Assembly (NCBI GenBank): GCA_045593005.1
Contig: JAZNVV010000011.1
Span: forward strand, 1 to 25,109
Source: UBA11475 sp045593005
GTDB taxonomy: Bacteria; Bacillota; Clostridia; Christensenellales; Borkfalkiaceae
DNA: 25,109 nucleotides
Direction: 5' to 3'
How positions within the stretch are numbered: position 1 is the stretch's first letter; each line of letters opens with the position of its first letter. A program made the translations under genes and the position numbers. Positions 1-7,846 of this stretch are shown here, one piece after another. Below the pieces are notes generated by a model that was not told the origin of the DNA, did not search any database, and worked only from the letters and a program-made list of their open reading frames with translations.

Positions 1-765
1 GATAATAAACACAGCAAGAACAACTAACCCAAGTGCAATAAACGCACACGATTGCCATTGTGAAGGCGTTAATAAAGCGCCGTCTACACCACCACGGTAG
101 TCTGCTCTAAATACTTCGATAACAATTCTCCAAATGCCGTAAGCAATTAAATAAACTACGTGCGTAAGGTTAAACTTTTTGAAGAACAATATCGATAAAA
201 CTATAAATAATAAGAACAAGAAAATAGATTCGTAAAGTTGAACGGGCACTCTGTATACCCCACGAATTAATACACCGTGACCTTCCTCTGCTACTCTACC
301 GTAGCAACAACCTGCAAATAGACAACCTAAACGACCAAAAGCGTGTGCAATAGTTATGCAACAAGGCAACACCCTAAAATTGTCGTTAACCTGCTTAATG
401 TGCAGATTATCTCTCTTTTTAAATAAGAAGTGACCAACTACAAAATAAAGAGTAACGCCAGTTGCGACACCACCGACAAGACCACCCATAACGGTAAGTC
501 CTGCCCCCATAAAGTCCCAAACACCGGAACTTAAATAGTCGTAGATAGCTTGGAAAAATTTAGCAGATAAAAAGCCTATCGCTATACCACCAACAGCCAC
601 AAAGAATACAAAATCTCTAATATCTTCGTGAACGCCTGCTTTTTTAGTGTATATAAAAAATACACTAACGCACGCAATTAAGCCTATCGCAATACATATC
701 CCATATAAATATATACCAACTTCCTTACCAAAGAAAGTAAAATTTATTATTGCTTCTGGATGCAT
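1..765 (-). CDS. lgt: Prolipoprotein diacylglyceryl transferase (Lgt), 3' end outside window
   Basis: Lgt transfers a diacylglyceryl group from phosphatidylglycerol to the lipobox cysteine of prelipoproteins in the cytoplasmic membrane. The reading frame is open from the ATG at 765 to the window edge (255 codons, no stop), so the C-terminus is missing. The protein begins MHPEAIINFTFFGKEVGIYLYG and is a multi-pass hydrophobic protein with the family's HAFGRLGCLFAGCCYGR region (about 295-345) and a later YLIAYGIWRIVIEVFRAD segment. The motif has GC..AGCC where Proteobacteria have GN..NGE, a variant I associate with Clostridia. An AAGGAG lies just upstream of the ATG. It follows nrdR by 12 bases and is probably cotranscribed with it. 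Confidence 0.9.
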   Translation of the reverse strand, partial: MHPEAIINFTFFGKEVGIYLYGICIAIGLIACVSVFFIYTKKAGVHEDIRDFVFFVAVGGIAIGFLSAKFFQAIYDYLSSGVWDFMGAGLTVMGGLVGGVATGVTLYFVVGHFLFKKRDNLHIKQVNDNFRVLPCCITIAHAFGRLGCLFAGCCYGRVAEEGHGVLIRGVYRVPVQLYESIFLFLLFIVLSILFFKKFNLTHVVYLIAYGIWRIVIEVFRADYRGGVDGALLTPSQWQSCAFIALGLVVLAVFII

Positions 766-777
766 AATACTCCTTAA

Positions 778-1230
778 TTACTTTTTAATCATCTGTTCAA
801 GTTCAGACATAAAGGAAGAAATATCCTTAAACGACCTATAAACAGATGCAAAACGAACGTAAGCGACTTCATCAATTTGTTTTAAGCCGTCCATAACCAT
901 TTCGCCTATTTGCTTGGAAGTAATTTCTTGGTCAAGGTTGTTGTAAACCTTTTTCTGAATTTCATCAACAAGCGCGTCAATCTTCTGCATAGGAACGGGG
1001 CGCTTTTCACACGCCTTAATAATGCCTGCCTTAACTTTATTTGGGTCAAATATTTGTCTGTTACCACTTGATTTAATAACCAAAACTGGTGACGTTTCAA
1101 TCGTCTCATATGTAGTAAATCTTTTACCACATTGTAAACATTCTCTTCTTCTTCTAATGGTCGTGCCGTCTTCTGACGAACGTGAATCGATTACCTTACT
1201 TTCAAGGCAACCACAATAAACACATTTCAT
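778..1230 (-). CDS. nrdR: Transcriptional repressor NrdR
   Basis: NrdR is the zinc-ribbon/ATP-cone repressor that senses the ATP/dATP balance and represses ribonucleotide reductase genes. At 150 residues it has the normal family length. The N-terminal zinc ribbon is complete (CVYCGC near residue 3 and CLQCGKRFTTYE near residue 32), followed by the ATP-cone domain beginning near VLVIKSSGNRQIFDPNKV. The ATG at 1230 lies just after TAGGGGATTATT, a weak ribosome binding site. A promoter and a candidate NrdR-box pair lie upstream, which would fit autoregulation. No ribonucleotide reductase gene is in the window. lgt follows directly downstream. Confidence 0.97.
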   Translation of the reverse strand: MKCVYCGCLESKVIDSRSSEDGTTIRRRRECLQCGKRFTTYETIETSPVLVIKSSGNRQIFDPNKVKAGIIKACEKRPVPMQKIDALVDEIQKKVYNNLDQEITSKQIGEMVMDGLKQIDEVAYVRFASVYRSFKDISSFMSELEQMIKK

Positions 1231-1253
1231 AATAATCCCCTATAGTTTTTTAT

Positions 1254-1283
1254 ATTTTAACATATAAAACTATATTTTGTCTA
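1254..1283 (-). promoter_or_regulatory. Candidate nrdR promoter
   Basis: On the minus strand, TAGACA (1278-1283) and TAAAAT (1254-1259) are separated by 18 bases, and the presumed transcript starts about 15-20 bases before the nrdR ATG. The region is very AT-rich, so chance matches are likely and confidence is moderate. Confidence 0.45.
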
Positions 1284-1315
1284 TATTTTTTTAAAAATTA
1301 CACAAATTATTTATA
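1267..1315. promoter_or_regulatory. Candidate NrdR-box pair
   Basis: The segment 1267-1282 (AAACTATATTTTGTCT) matches about 12 of 16 positions of the usual NrdR box (acaCwAtATaTwGtgt). A weaker match lies at 1300-1315 (ACACAAATTATTTATA). Their offset is 33 bases, about three helical turns, which is the usual spacing of NrdR boxes. The first overlaps the -35 of the candidate nrdR promoter. The second is poor at the 3' half, and the background is AT-rich. Confidence 0.3.
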
Positions 1316-1334
1316 TATAATAGGGAGAAAATAT

Positions 1335-1685
1335 ATGATATCTTTAGTGCAAATTGTTTCGGTTGCATATTTTGTTGCTATTAACATTTATGGAATTATA
1401 ATTCTTAAAGCACAAATGGATTATAAAAAATGTATTCACGAAAACAACGACGAAAACACCTGCGAACAAAACCCCAAAGAAAAGGTCAAAAAAGTATCTG
1501 ATTTTAGACTTATACTTACGGGGATTTTAGGTGGTGCGCTTGGAATACTTGTTTTTATGTTCATATATAAATATCGTTTAAGAAGTATGCTATTAGTGGT
1601 ATTATTACCAGTTCTTGTAGCGCTTGACGGATATTTAATATTTATGCTATTTGCTGGTGGAATATTTAATATTACAATAATTTAA
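1335..1685 (+). CDS. Small DUF1294-like integral membrane protein
   Basis: This 116-residue protein has an N-terminal hydrophobic segment (about residues 3-27), a polar loop rich in charged residues with two cysteines (CIHENNDENTC), and two more hydrophobic segments (about residues 57-78 and 84-114). The DFRLILTGILGGALGILVFM stretch followed by YKYRLRS and a last helix resembles the DUF1294 family, whose function is not known. The assignment rests on this pattern only. GGGAG at 1323-1327 precedes the ATG. It is divergent from nrdR and convergent with malQ, sharing a terminator with the latter. Confidence 0.7.
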   Translation: MISLVQIVSVAYFVAINIYGIIILKAQMDYKKCIHENNDENTCEQNPKEKVKKVSDFRLILTGILGGALGILVFMFIYKYRLRSMLLVVLLPVLVALDGYLIFMLFAGGIFNITII

Positions 1686-1710
1686 AAAGGTGGTTATAAC
1701 CACCTTTTTT
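1684..1710. terminator. Bidirectional intrinsic terminator
   Basis: A perfect palindrome, GGTGGTTATAACCACC (1689-1704), is flanked by A5 on the left and T6 on the right, so it works in both directions. It overlaps the stop codons of the plus-strand membrane protein (1683-1685) and of minus-strand malQ (1709-1711). Confidence 0.93.
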
Positions 1711-3208
1711 AGTTGTTTCTATTATATTTTTCAGTTAACGTAGCAAGGAACTTTTCAGCATTTTTATTAAACGACTTTTTACTAAATTTAACCGTCCAGT
1801 TAGCAATTTCTCTACCGGGGGTATTCATTCTAAAGTCACCGTTTAACAAAAGAACGTCTTGCATAGGAATAATAAACGTATTAGACCTACACGCAAAGCC
1901 AAGTTCAATAATAGCTCTTGCAAGCCTTTTATTACAGCCAAGCGATTTTTTAATTCCAAGTTTATTAAGGCTTTTACGCACACCTACAAGAATATTATTA
2001 TAATCCCACTCCGTAGCGCTTTCTAATAAACCTATAAGAGTGTCGTTATCGTGCGTACCCGTAAAACATATTGAATTTTCCTCAACGTTTTCAGGAAGAT
2101 ATAAATTATCCTCCTCTCCATTAAATGCAAATGAAAGAATTCTCATCCCCGGATAACCAACGTCTTTTAATAACTTTCTTACTCCGTCGTCAATAATGCC
2201 TAAATCTTCAGCAATTACCCTGCTTTTTGAAACACGCTTATGGATTGCGTTAAAAAGTTCTTCACTAGGAACGTCAACCCATTCACCTATTAACGCATTA
2301 GCACGACCGTAATCAATTTCATAATAACGGTCAAAGCCCCTAAAATGATCAATACGTATATAATCGAACATTTTTAAGGTATTAGCAAAACGGTTAACCC
2401 ACCATTTATAGCCGTCTAATCTTAAATAATCGTAGTCGTAAACGGGGTTGCCCCAAAGTTGACCTTTTTTAGAAAAATAATCGGGTGGAACACCTGCAAC
2501 TTTTTTTGGAACTAAATTTTCGTCAAGTTTAAAATGTTTAGGCTCTGCCCACACGTCAACGCTATCATATGCAACGTACAACGGCATATCCCCTATTATT
2601 TTAATGCCATTTTCATTTGCATAGCCTTTAAGCATTTGCCACTCTAAACTCGCTTCATATTGAATAAACTGCCAAAACAATAATTCTTTGTAATGGTCCT
2701 TTTCAAAATTAGAAAGAGCGTTTTTATCACGGAATTTATATTGCAGAGGCCAGTCGTAAAACGCTTTGTTTTTAAAAGTTGACTTCAACGTCATATACAA
2801 TGCGTAATCTTTATACTTACCCTTTTTAATAAATTTAACAAAATCTTCGTCTTTAACGTTAAAATTATCAAACGCTTTGCGTAAAAGATCAAACCTCGTG
2901 TTATATAGCCTACCATAATCAACGTAAGAACAATTATCTTCATAAATTGCAAGGTCAGATTTTTTTATCAAACCTTGACCAACTAAAGCGTCGGGGCTAA
3001 TAAAATAAGGGTTAAACGAATATGAACAGCAAGATGAATATGGCGAATCACCAAATCCCGTTTGATTAAGTGGAAGAACTTCCCACAGTTTTTGTTTTGA
3101 CCTAACTAAAAAATCAATGAATTGATATGCTTCTAATCCAAACGTACCGATACCATACTTATTAGGCAGGCTTGATACGTGCAACAATACGCCACTTTGT
3201 CTTTTCAT
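1709..3208 (-). CDS. malQ: 4-alpha-glucanotransferase (amylomaltase, GH77)
   Basis: MalQ transfers 1,4-alpha-glucan segments between maltodextrins in the cytoplasm. The 499-residue protein has the normal length of bacterial amylomaltase and begins RQSGVLLHVSSLPNKYGIGT. The GH77 motifs are intact: GDMPLYVAYDSVDVWA, DYIRIDHFRGFDRYY (nucleophile Asp), VIAEDLGI (acid/base Glu) and FTGTHDNDT (third catalytic Asp). The start codon lies one base after the purA stop, so translation is probably coupled to purA. No other glycogen or maltodextrin gene is in the window, so its place after purA is a lineage-specific arrangement rather than a pathway cluster. Transcription ends at the palindrome at 1684-1710. 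Confidence 0.96.
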   Translation of the reverse strand: MKRQSGVLLHVSSLPNKYGIGTFGLEAYQFIDFLVRSKQKLWEVLPLNQTGFGDSPYSSCCSYSFNPYFISPDALVGQGLIKKSDLAIYEDNCSYVDYGRLYNTRFDLLRKAFDNFNVKDEDFVKFIKKGKYKDYALYMTLKSTFKNKAFYDWPLQYKFRDKNALSNFEKDHYKELLFWQFIQYEASLEWQMLKGYANENGIKIIGDMPLYVAYDSVDVWAEPKHFKLDENLVPKKVAGVPPDYFSKKGQLWGNPVYDYDYLRLDGYKWWVNRFANTLKMFDYIRIDHFRGFDRYYEIDYGRANALIGEWVDVPSEELFNAIHKRVSKSRVIAEDLGIIDDGVRKLLKDVGYPGMRILSFAFNGEEDNLYLPENVEENSICFTGTHDNDTLIGLLESATEWDYNNILVGVRKSLNKLGIKKSLGCNKRLARAIIELGFACRSNTFIIPMQDVLLLNGDFRMNTPGREIANWTVKFSKKSFNKNAEKFLATLTEKYNRNN

Positions 3209-3209
3209 A

Positions 3210-4478
3210 TTATACTACTATATATTCTTCTCTTTCAGCGCCAACTGAAACGTATTTTATGTTTGCGCCCGTCTCTTTTTTAATAAATTCTATGTATTCT
3301 TTTGCTTCTACTGGTAAATCTTCGTATTTTTTACATTTAGAAATATCGGTTTTCCAACCTTTTAACGTCTTGATTACAGGCTTACACCTATCCAAATCTG
3401 CTGGATACGGAAAGTCTGTTATACGCTTGCCGTCTAATTCGTATGCGATACAAACTTCAATTTCGTCAAGATATGATAACACGTCAAGTTTAGTTAAAGC
3501 GACTTGGTCAGCGCCTTGCACCATAACGCCGTATTTACTTGCCACAACGTCAAACGGTCCAACCCTGCCCGGTTTGCCAAATGCATTATATTCACCACCA
3601 GCATCACGTAATTCGTCTGCTTTTTTACCAAAATATTCTACGGTAAATGGACCTAATCCGACGCACGTAGAATAAGCCTTCATAATACCTATCGATAAAT
3701 CAAGTTTAATATTAGGAACACCTGCACCGATAGGAGCGTAAGACGCAATCGTATTAAAAGCCGCTGTAAAAGGATATATACCAAAATCAATATCTCTTAA
3801 AGCACCCAACTGCGATTCTAATAAAATTTTCTTGTTTTCATTGTGCATTTTGGTTAAATACGCCGTAGTGTTTATTAAATATGGAATAAGTGGTTTACCA
3901 TAAATTTCAACGTATCTTAAAATATCTTTAATAGAATAACCTTTTGCGTCGTACACACTATCAAACAATAAATTTTTATAATCTAAAATCTTTTCAAGTT
4001 TATTCGCTAAAAGGGACATATTTAGCAAATCGCCCATCTTAATGCCCTTTCTTAAATATTTATCGCTATACGCTGGGCCTATACCTTTCCTTGTAGAACC
4101 ACGTTTTTTATCTGCTAATCTATCTTCTTCAAGACAATCTTGCGTAATGCTATATGGCATGCAAATTATTGCTTTGTCAGAAATTTTTAAGTTGTCCGGT
4201 GTAATTTTAATACCACATTTGCGCAGTCTATCAATTTCTTCACACAAATGTTTAATATCAATTACCATTCCATTACCCATAACGTTGACAACGTTTTCCC
4301 TTAAAATACCCGACGGGATAAGGTTTAAGACAAACTTACCCTTTTCATTAATAACGGTATGACCAACGTTATTACCACCTTGGTATCTTACAACAATATC
4401 ATAGTCGCTGGATAACAAATCGACCATTTTACTTTTGCCTTCGTCACCCCAGTTTATGCCTGAAATAGCAGTTAACAT
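3210..4478 (-). CDS. purA: Adenylosuccinate synthetase, divergent type
   Basis: PurA joins IMP and aspartate with GTP to make adenylosuccinate, the first committed step to AMP. The family layout is clear: GINWGDEGKSKMVD near residue 7, RYQGGNNVGHTV near 31, GSTRKGIGPAYSDK, GLGPFTVEYFGK, GRVGPFDVVASKYG, LTKLDVLSYLDEIEVC and YVSVGAEREEYI at the C-terminus. The catalytic Asp (D12) and His (H40) are present. Several positions depart from the usual sequence: GDEGKSK for GDEGKGK, NNVGHT for NNAGHT, and GPFD where most have GWFD. The protein is 422 residues, normal length. AGGAGG overlaps the stop of the upstream reductase gene and drives the ATG at 4478. It is not a PurZ-type enzyme, because D12 is kept. 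Confidence 0.92.
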   Translation of the reverse strand: MLTAISGINWGDEGKSKMVDLLSSDYDIVVRYQGGNNVGHTVINEKGKFVLNLIPSGILRENVVNVMGNGMVIDIKHLCEEIDRLRKCGIKITPDNLKISDKAIICMPYSITQDCLEEDRLADKKRGSTRKGIGPAYSDKYLRKGIKMGDLLNMSLLANKLEKILDYKNLLFDSVYDAKGYSIKDILRYVEIYGKPLIPYLINTTAYLTKMHNENKKILLESQLGALRDIDFGIYPFTAAFNTIASYAPIGAGVPNIKLDLSIGIMKAYSTCVGLGPFTVEYFGKKADELRDAGGEYNAFGKPGRVGPFDVVASKYGVMVQGADQVALTKLDVLSYLDEIEVCIAYELDGKRITDFPYPADLDRCKPVIKTLKGWKTDISKCKKYEDLPVEAKEYIEFIKKETGANIKYVSVGAEREEYIVV

Positions 4479-4487
4479 ATTAACCTC

Positions 4488-5222
4488 CTAACCTATAAAT
4501 CCCCCGTCTACGCTTAATGATTGTCCTGTTATAAAGGAAGAATTATCAGACGCTAAAAAAAGTATAGCGTTAGCAACGTCAATCGGCTTACCTATTCTAC
4601 CAACCGACGTGCTATCTATTATTTCTTTTATATCGTTATCCGATAAATTTGCGTTCATTTCAGTATCTATTACGCCTGGAAGAACACAATTAACCGTAAT
4701 CCCCGATAACCCAACTTCTTTTGCAAGAGCCTTCGTATAACCTATTAAAGCTGATTTTGATGCAGAATATACTACTTCACAAGATGCGCCACGTTCCCCC
4801 CACATTGAAGAAACGTTTATTATTCTGCCCCATTTATTTTCAATCATTTTTGGTAAAACGTGGTTATTTATAAGAAAAATACTTTTCATATTAACGTCAA
4901 AAATCTTGTTATAATCTGTTAATGACGTGTCTTGAATTTGTGCGATATGCGAAACGCCGGCGTTGTTTACAACAACGTCGATTTTAGAAAAATTATTATA
5001 AATTTCGCAAAACATATTGTCAATTTCGGCAGGAATAGTTAGGTCTGCTTTAACAACAAGTGATTTAACACCCATTTTGATAATTTCTTTAGACAACTCA
5101 ACTGCTAAATTGTAACTTTTATTGCAAGATAATATGACGTTATATCCATTTTTTGCAAAAAGCAAAGCAGTTTCTTTACCTATACCTGTACCTGCGCCTG
5201 TAATAAGAACGTTTTTTGACAT
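4488..5222 (-). CDS. ymfI: Short-chain dehydrogenase, probable EF-P 5-aminopentanone reductase (YmfI-like)
   Basis: This is a classical SDR of 244 residues: nucleotide-binding TGAGTGIGKE near residue 8, NNAG near 86, catalytic Ser in the NVSSMWGERGASCEV segment, Tyr and Lys in YSASK, and the C-terminal TGQSLSVDGGFIG. General SDRs of this type are often called FabG. The SSMWG..GASCEV..YSASK block, the VNCVLPGVIDTEMN stretch and the position one gene downstream of efp match the Clostridial proteins annotated as EF-P 5-aminopentanone reductase. In Bacillus subtilis, YmfI reduces the 5-aminopentanone group on EF-P Lys32 to 5-aminopentanol. No fatty acid synthesis gene is nearby, which argues against FabG. 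A terminator-like hairpin separates it from efp; purA follows with its ribosome binding site overlapping the stop. Confidence 0.75.
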   Translation of the reverse strand: MSKNVLITGAGTGIGKETALLFAKNGYNVILSCNKSYNLAVELSKEIIKMGVKSLVVKADLTIPAEIDNMFCEIYNNFSKIDVVVNNAGVSHIAQIQDTSLTDYNKIFDVNMKSIFLINNHVLPKMIENKWGRIINVSSMWGERGASCEVVYSASKSALIGYTKALAKEVGLSGITVNCVLPGVIDTEMNANLSDNDIKEIIDSTSVGRIGKPIDVANAILFLASDNSSFITGQSLSVDGGFIG

Positions 5223-5254
5223 TTTAACCTATAATTTAATTTATTGTTAAATTA

Positions 5255-5277
5255 AAAGTCCACGATACGTGGACCTT
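5255..5277 (-). terminator. Terminator-like hairpin after efp
   Basis: On the minus strand the transcript reads AAGGTCCACG-TAT-CGTGGACTTT, a 10-base-pair stem with one G-U pair, followed by TTAATTT. It begins a few bases after the efp stop. The U-tract is short, so partial read-through into the reductase gene is possible. Confidence 0.7.
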
Positions 5278-5283
5278 AATTAA

Positions 5284-5844
5284 TTATTTTTTAACTCTTT
5301 CCATATATTCGCCGGTTCTTGTATCCACTCTGATATATTCACCCTGTTCAACGAACATAGGAACTTGAATTTTTGTACCTGTTTCTAAAATAGCATCCTT
5401 TTGAGCGTTAGTAGCCGTGTTGCCCTTAACTGATGGATCTGCTTCAGTAACCTGTAAAATTACAAAGTTTTCACATTCAACAGAGAATGCAACGCCCTTG
5501 TATGATTTAACGACAACTGGGTCGTTTTCTTTAATCCATTTAAGTGCTTCTTCTACTTGTTCATAGTTAAGTGGTGTAAGGTTGAATTCATCATCCATAA
5601 AGTAATAAAGCTCACCGTCTGTGTATGAATACGTCATGTTTCTTGTAGTAATTGTTGCTTCTTGAACTTTTTCAGTTGGGTTCCAAGTTTTTTCTAATAC
5701 AGCGCCTGTAACAATGTTCTTCATCTTTGTTCTTACGAACGCTGCGCCCTTACCTGGTTTAACGTGTTGGAAATCAACAATTGTGAAAATACCACTTTCA
5801 TATTCAAATGTAACGCCTTTTCTGAATTCGCCTGCTGATATCAT
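5284..5844 (-). CDS. efp: Elongation factor P
   Basis: EF-P enters the E site of ribosomes stalled at polyproline stretches and promotes peptide bond formation. The 186-residue length is normal. The N-terminal KOW-like domain carries VKPGKGAAFVRTKMKN with the tip lysine at residue 32. This is the position that bears 5-aminopentanol in Bacillus, beta-lysine in enterobacteria and rhamnose (on Arg) elsewhere. The C-terminal domain ends TGEYMERVKK as usual. The start has AAGGAGATACATTAT before it. It follows pepP by 25 bases, a common Bacillota arrangement. No epmA/epmB gene is in the window; the neighbouring SDR points to the YmfI-type modification. Confidence 0.97.
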   Translation of the reverse strand: MISAGEFRKGVTFEYESGIFTIVDFQHVKPGKGAAFVRTKMKNIVTGAVLEKTWNPTEKVQEATITTRNMTYSYTDGELYYFMDDEFNLTPLNYEQVEEALKWIKENDPVVVKSYKGVAFSVECENFVILQVTEADPSVKGNTATNAQKDAILETGTKIQVPMFVEQGEYIRVDTRTGEYMERVKK

Positions 5845-5869
5845 ATAATGTATCTCCTTAAAAATTTTT

Positions 5870-6925
5870 CTATTTAGTAACCGTTAATACGATTAATTTT
5901 TTGTCATCATTAAATAATCTTTTTACTTTATTGTCCTTTAAAACGACTGTGTCTTCTATTCTTATGCCGAATTTACCTTCAAAATAAACACCCGGCTCAA
6001 TCGAAAACACCATATTGTCTAACAAAACGTCTTCGCCTTTTTTTGATAAATAAGGCTCTTCGTGAATATTTAAACCTATTCCGTGTCCAAGTGAGTGTGT
6101 AAAATACTGACCTAAACCGTTTTTATCAAGATAATCTCTAGCAATTTTATCAGCCTGTTTGCCGGTTATACCTGCAACTATTTCTTCTTCGGATAAAATA
6201 TTCGCCTTTAAGACAACGTCGTAAGCCTTAAGAAATTCGTCGTTTGGTTGTCCGTAGTACAACGTTCTAGTAACGTCTGAACAATACCCTTTATATTTAC
6301 AGCCAAAATCCATTAGAATACAACTATTTTCTAAAAGGGTGTCAGAACACGTTTCATGATGAGGCACTGCCGAATTAGCACCAAAGGCAATTATCGTATC
6401 AAAACTTACGTCATCTGCTCCAAGTTGACGCATATAGCCTTCTAATACGTTTTTAATATACGTTTCGCTAACGCCAGTTTTAATATGACTTAACGTTTTA
6501 ATAAAAGCGCTGTACGCTATATCGCACGCTTTTAAAATGTAATCAATTTCATTATCCGTTTTGATAATCTTGATTGATTTAATAAATTTATTGCCGTCTA
6601 AAACGGAAAATCCTTTTTCTATAAGCCTATTATATTCTCTAACAGAAAAAATTGAATAGTCTACAAAAAGTTCAGTAATACCTGCATTTTTTAAATATGC
6701 AAAAAAACAATCGTCGTCAGTAAACTTATAGACGTTTACTTTTTTACTTAAAAAATCTTTTGCATATGAATAATATCTATCGTCAATAAAAAGGCTTTGC
6801 CCTTTATTAGTAATTACCAAGTTACCAGCCGTACTGTTTAGACCTGTAAAATAATACCTATTTATGCTATCGGTTATAAAGTACGCTTGATAGTCTTGTA
6901 ATTCTGTAAAAATATCTTTAATCAT
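5870..6925 (-). CDS. pepP: Xaa-Pro aminopeptidase (M24B)
   Basis: This cytoplasmic metallopeptidase removes N-terminal residues that precede proline. The N-terminal creatinase-like domain (about residues 1-125) is followed by the pita-bread catalytic domain. The five metal ligands are visible: Asp in ILMDFGCKYKG, Asp in CSDVTRT, His in HSLGHGIG, Glu in FSIEPGVY and Glu in RIEDTVV. Length (351) is normal for the short Bacillota form. The ribosome binding site is weak (AAAGCAGT before ATG). A strong promoter at 6955-6983 starts a unit pepP-efp and possibly the three following genes. Peptide turnover and polyproline translation are commonly linked in this gene pair. Confidence 0.95.
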   Translation of the reverse strand: MIKDIFTELQDYQAYFITDSINRYYFTGLNSTAGNLVITNKGQSLFIDDRYYSYAKDFLSKKVNVYKFTDDDCFFAYLKNAGITELFVDYSIFSVREYNRLIEKGFSVLDGNKFIKSIKIIKTDNEIDYILKACDIAYSAFIKTLSHIKTGVSETYIKNVLEGYMRQLGADDVSFDTIIAFGANSAVPHHETCSDTLLENSCILMDFGCKYKGYCSDVTRTLYYGQPNDEFLKAYDVVLKANILSEEEIVAGITGKQADKIARDYLDKNGLGQYFTHSLGHGIGLNIHEEPYLSKKGEDVLLDNMVFSIEPGVYFEGKFGIRIEDTVVLKDNKVKRLFNDDKKLIVLTVTK

Positions 6926-6939
6926 ACTGCTTTAAATGT

Positions 6940-6983
6940 TACAATACACAACATATTGTATCAAATAATTGTCTTATTGTCAA
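6940..6983 (-). promoter_or_regulatory. pepP-efp promoter with overlapping inverted repeat
   Basis: On the minus strand TTGACA (6978-6983) and TACAAT (6955-6960) are 17 bases apart, with an extended -10 TG. The -10 is the upstream arm of a perfect inverted repeat TACAATA-N7-TATTGTA (6940-6960), whose other arm falls in the first transcribed bases. The promoter call is firm. The operator reading is a guess. Confidence 0.8.
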
Positions 6984-6994
6984 TAGATAATAAT

Positions 6995-7846
6995 TTATAA
7001 AAATAATTTATTATAACACTCTTTCATATAAACAGCGTCCTCTGCCTGCGTTCCTGCAGATTCACAGATTACGTACGGTTGTAATGAAAGAGATTTTAAC
7101 GCTATTGCTAACGGTTCAAATTGAGGACCATAATGGTCGTCAGAAAAAGTAAGGTGTCTAACTTCCCCTTTTTGACTATATTCAATTTTGCTAAAATGAA
7201 TATGTAACTTCTGCATCTTTTGCATGCCAAGTTCATCAATCATATACTGCAAACGGCTTTTATAATCTTCTACCGTCAAAAGCGAACCGTTTTCACGTGC
7301 GTTTACGTGTCCAAAATCTACACAAGGAACGTAAACGTCGTCAATTTTACAAAATCTAACTATTTCTTCTATAGTGCCTATTTGAGCCAGTTTACCCATT
7401 GTTTCAGGACAAAATATTAAGTTTTCATAACCATTTTCATAAATTTTATCGCGTAAAATTTCCAAACGCTTTATCGTTAAATCTACTGCATCTTGCCTAT
7501 TAAGTTTTCCTTGCGCAGCTGGATGAAAAACTATTCTTTTAGCACCCATGCATACGGCTGCTTCAGCAGAAGCTAAAACGTATTTATAGGATTTTTCAGC
7601 CATTTCGTCGTCAGGATTAGCAAAATTTATAAAATATGGCGCGTGAACGCTTAATTCAACGTCGCAATCCTTAAAAGCATTACCTATTTTTTCAGCAGTA
7701 GCGCGAGATAAATTAACACCCCTGCCAAAAGAATATTCAAAACAGTCTAAACCTTTGCGTTTAGTCCATAAAGCAGATTCTTCACTTTTAGAAAACCCTT
7801 CGTCAAAAAAACTTGAGGAATTCCCACTTGGTCCAAATTTAATCAT
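6995..7846 (-). CDS. nfo: Endonuclease IV-like AP endonuclease (TIM barrel)
   Basis: Endonuclease IV cuts DNA 5' to abasic sites in base excision repair using three zinc ions. At 283 residues the protein has the expected length. The metal ligands can be followed in order: His in LSVHAPYF, His in IVFHPAAQG, Glu in FCPETMGK, Asp and His in CVDFGHVNA, His in LHIHFSK, Asp and His in FSDDHYGPQ, and Glu in VICESAG. Its ATG overlaps the ribF stop in an ATGA junction, so it is translationally coupled and forms the last gene of the long rimP operon. No clear terminator follows its stop. The sequence is divergent from E. coli Nfo, but all ligands are kept. Confidence 0.88.
   Translation of the reverse strand: MIKFGPSGNSSSFFDEGFSKSEESALWTKRKGLDCFEYSFGRGVNLSRATAEKIGNAFKDCDVELSVHAPYFINFANPDDEMAEKSYKYVLASAEAAVCMGAKRIVFHPAAQGKLNRQDAVDLTIKRLEILRDKIYENGYENLIFCPETMGKLAQIGTIEEIVRFCKIDDVYVPCVDFGHVNARENGSLLTVEDYKSRLQYMIDELGMQKMQKLHIHFSKIEYSQKGEVRHLTFSDDHYGPQFEPLAIALKSLSLQPYVICESAGTQAEDAVYMKECYNKLFL

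Noticed and set aside
3210..4478. PurZ-type diaminopurine synthetase
   Set aside because: PurZ lacks the catalytic Asp of the GDEGKGK loop, but here D12 is present. No other diaminopurine pathway gene or phage gene is nearby.
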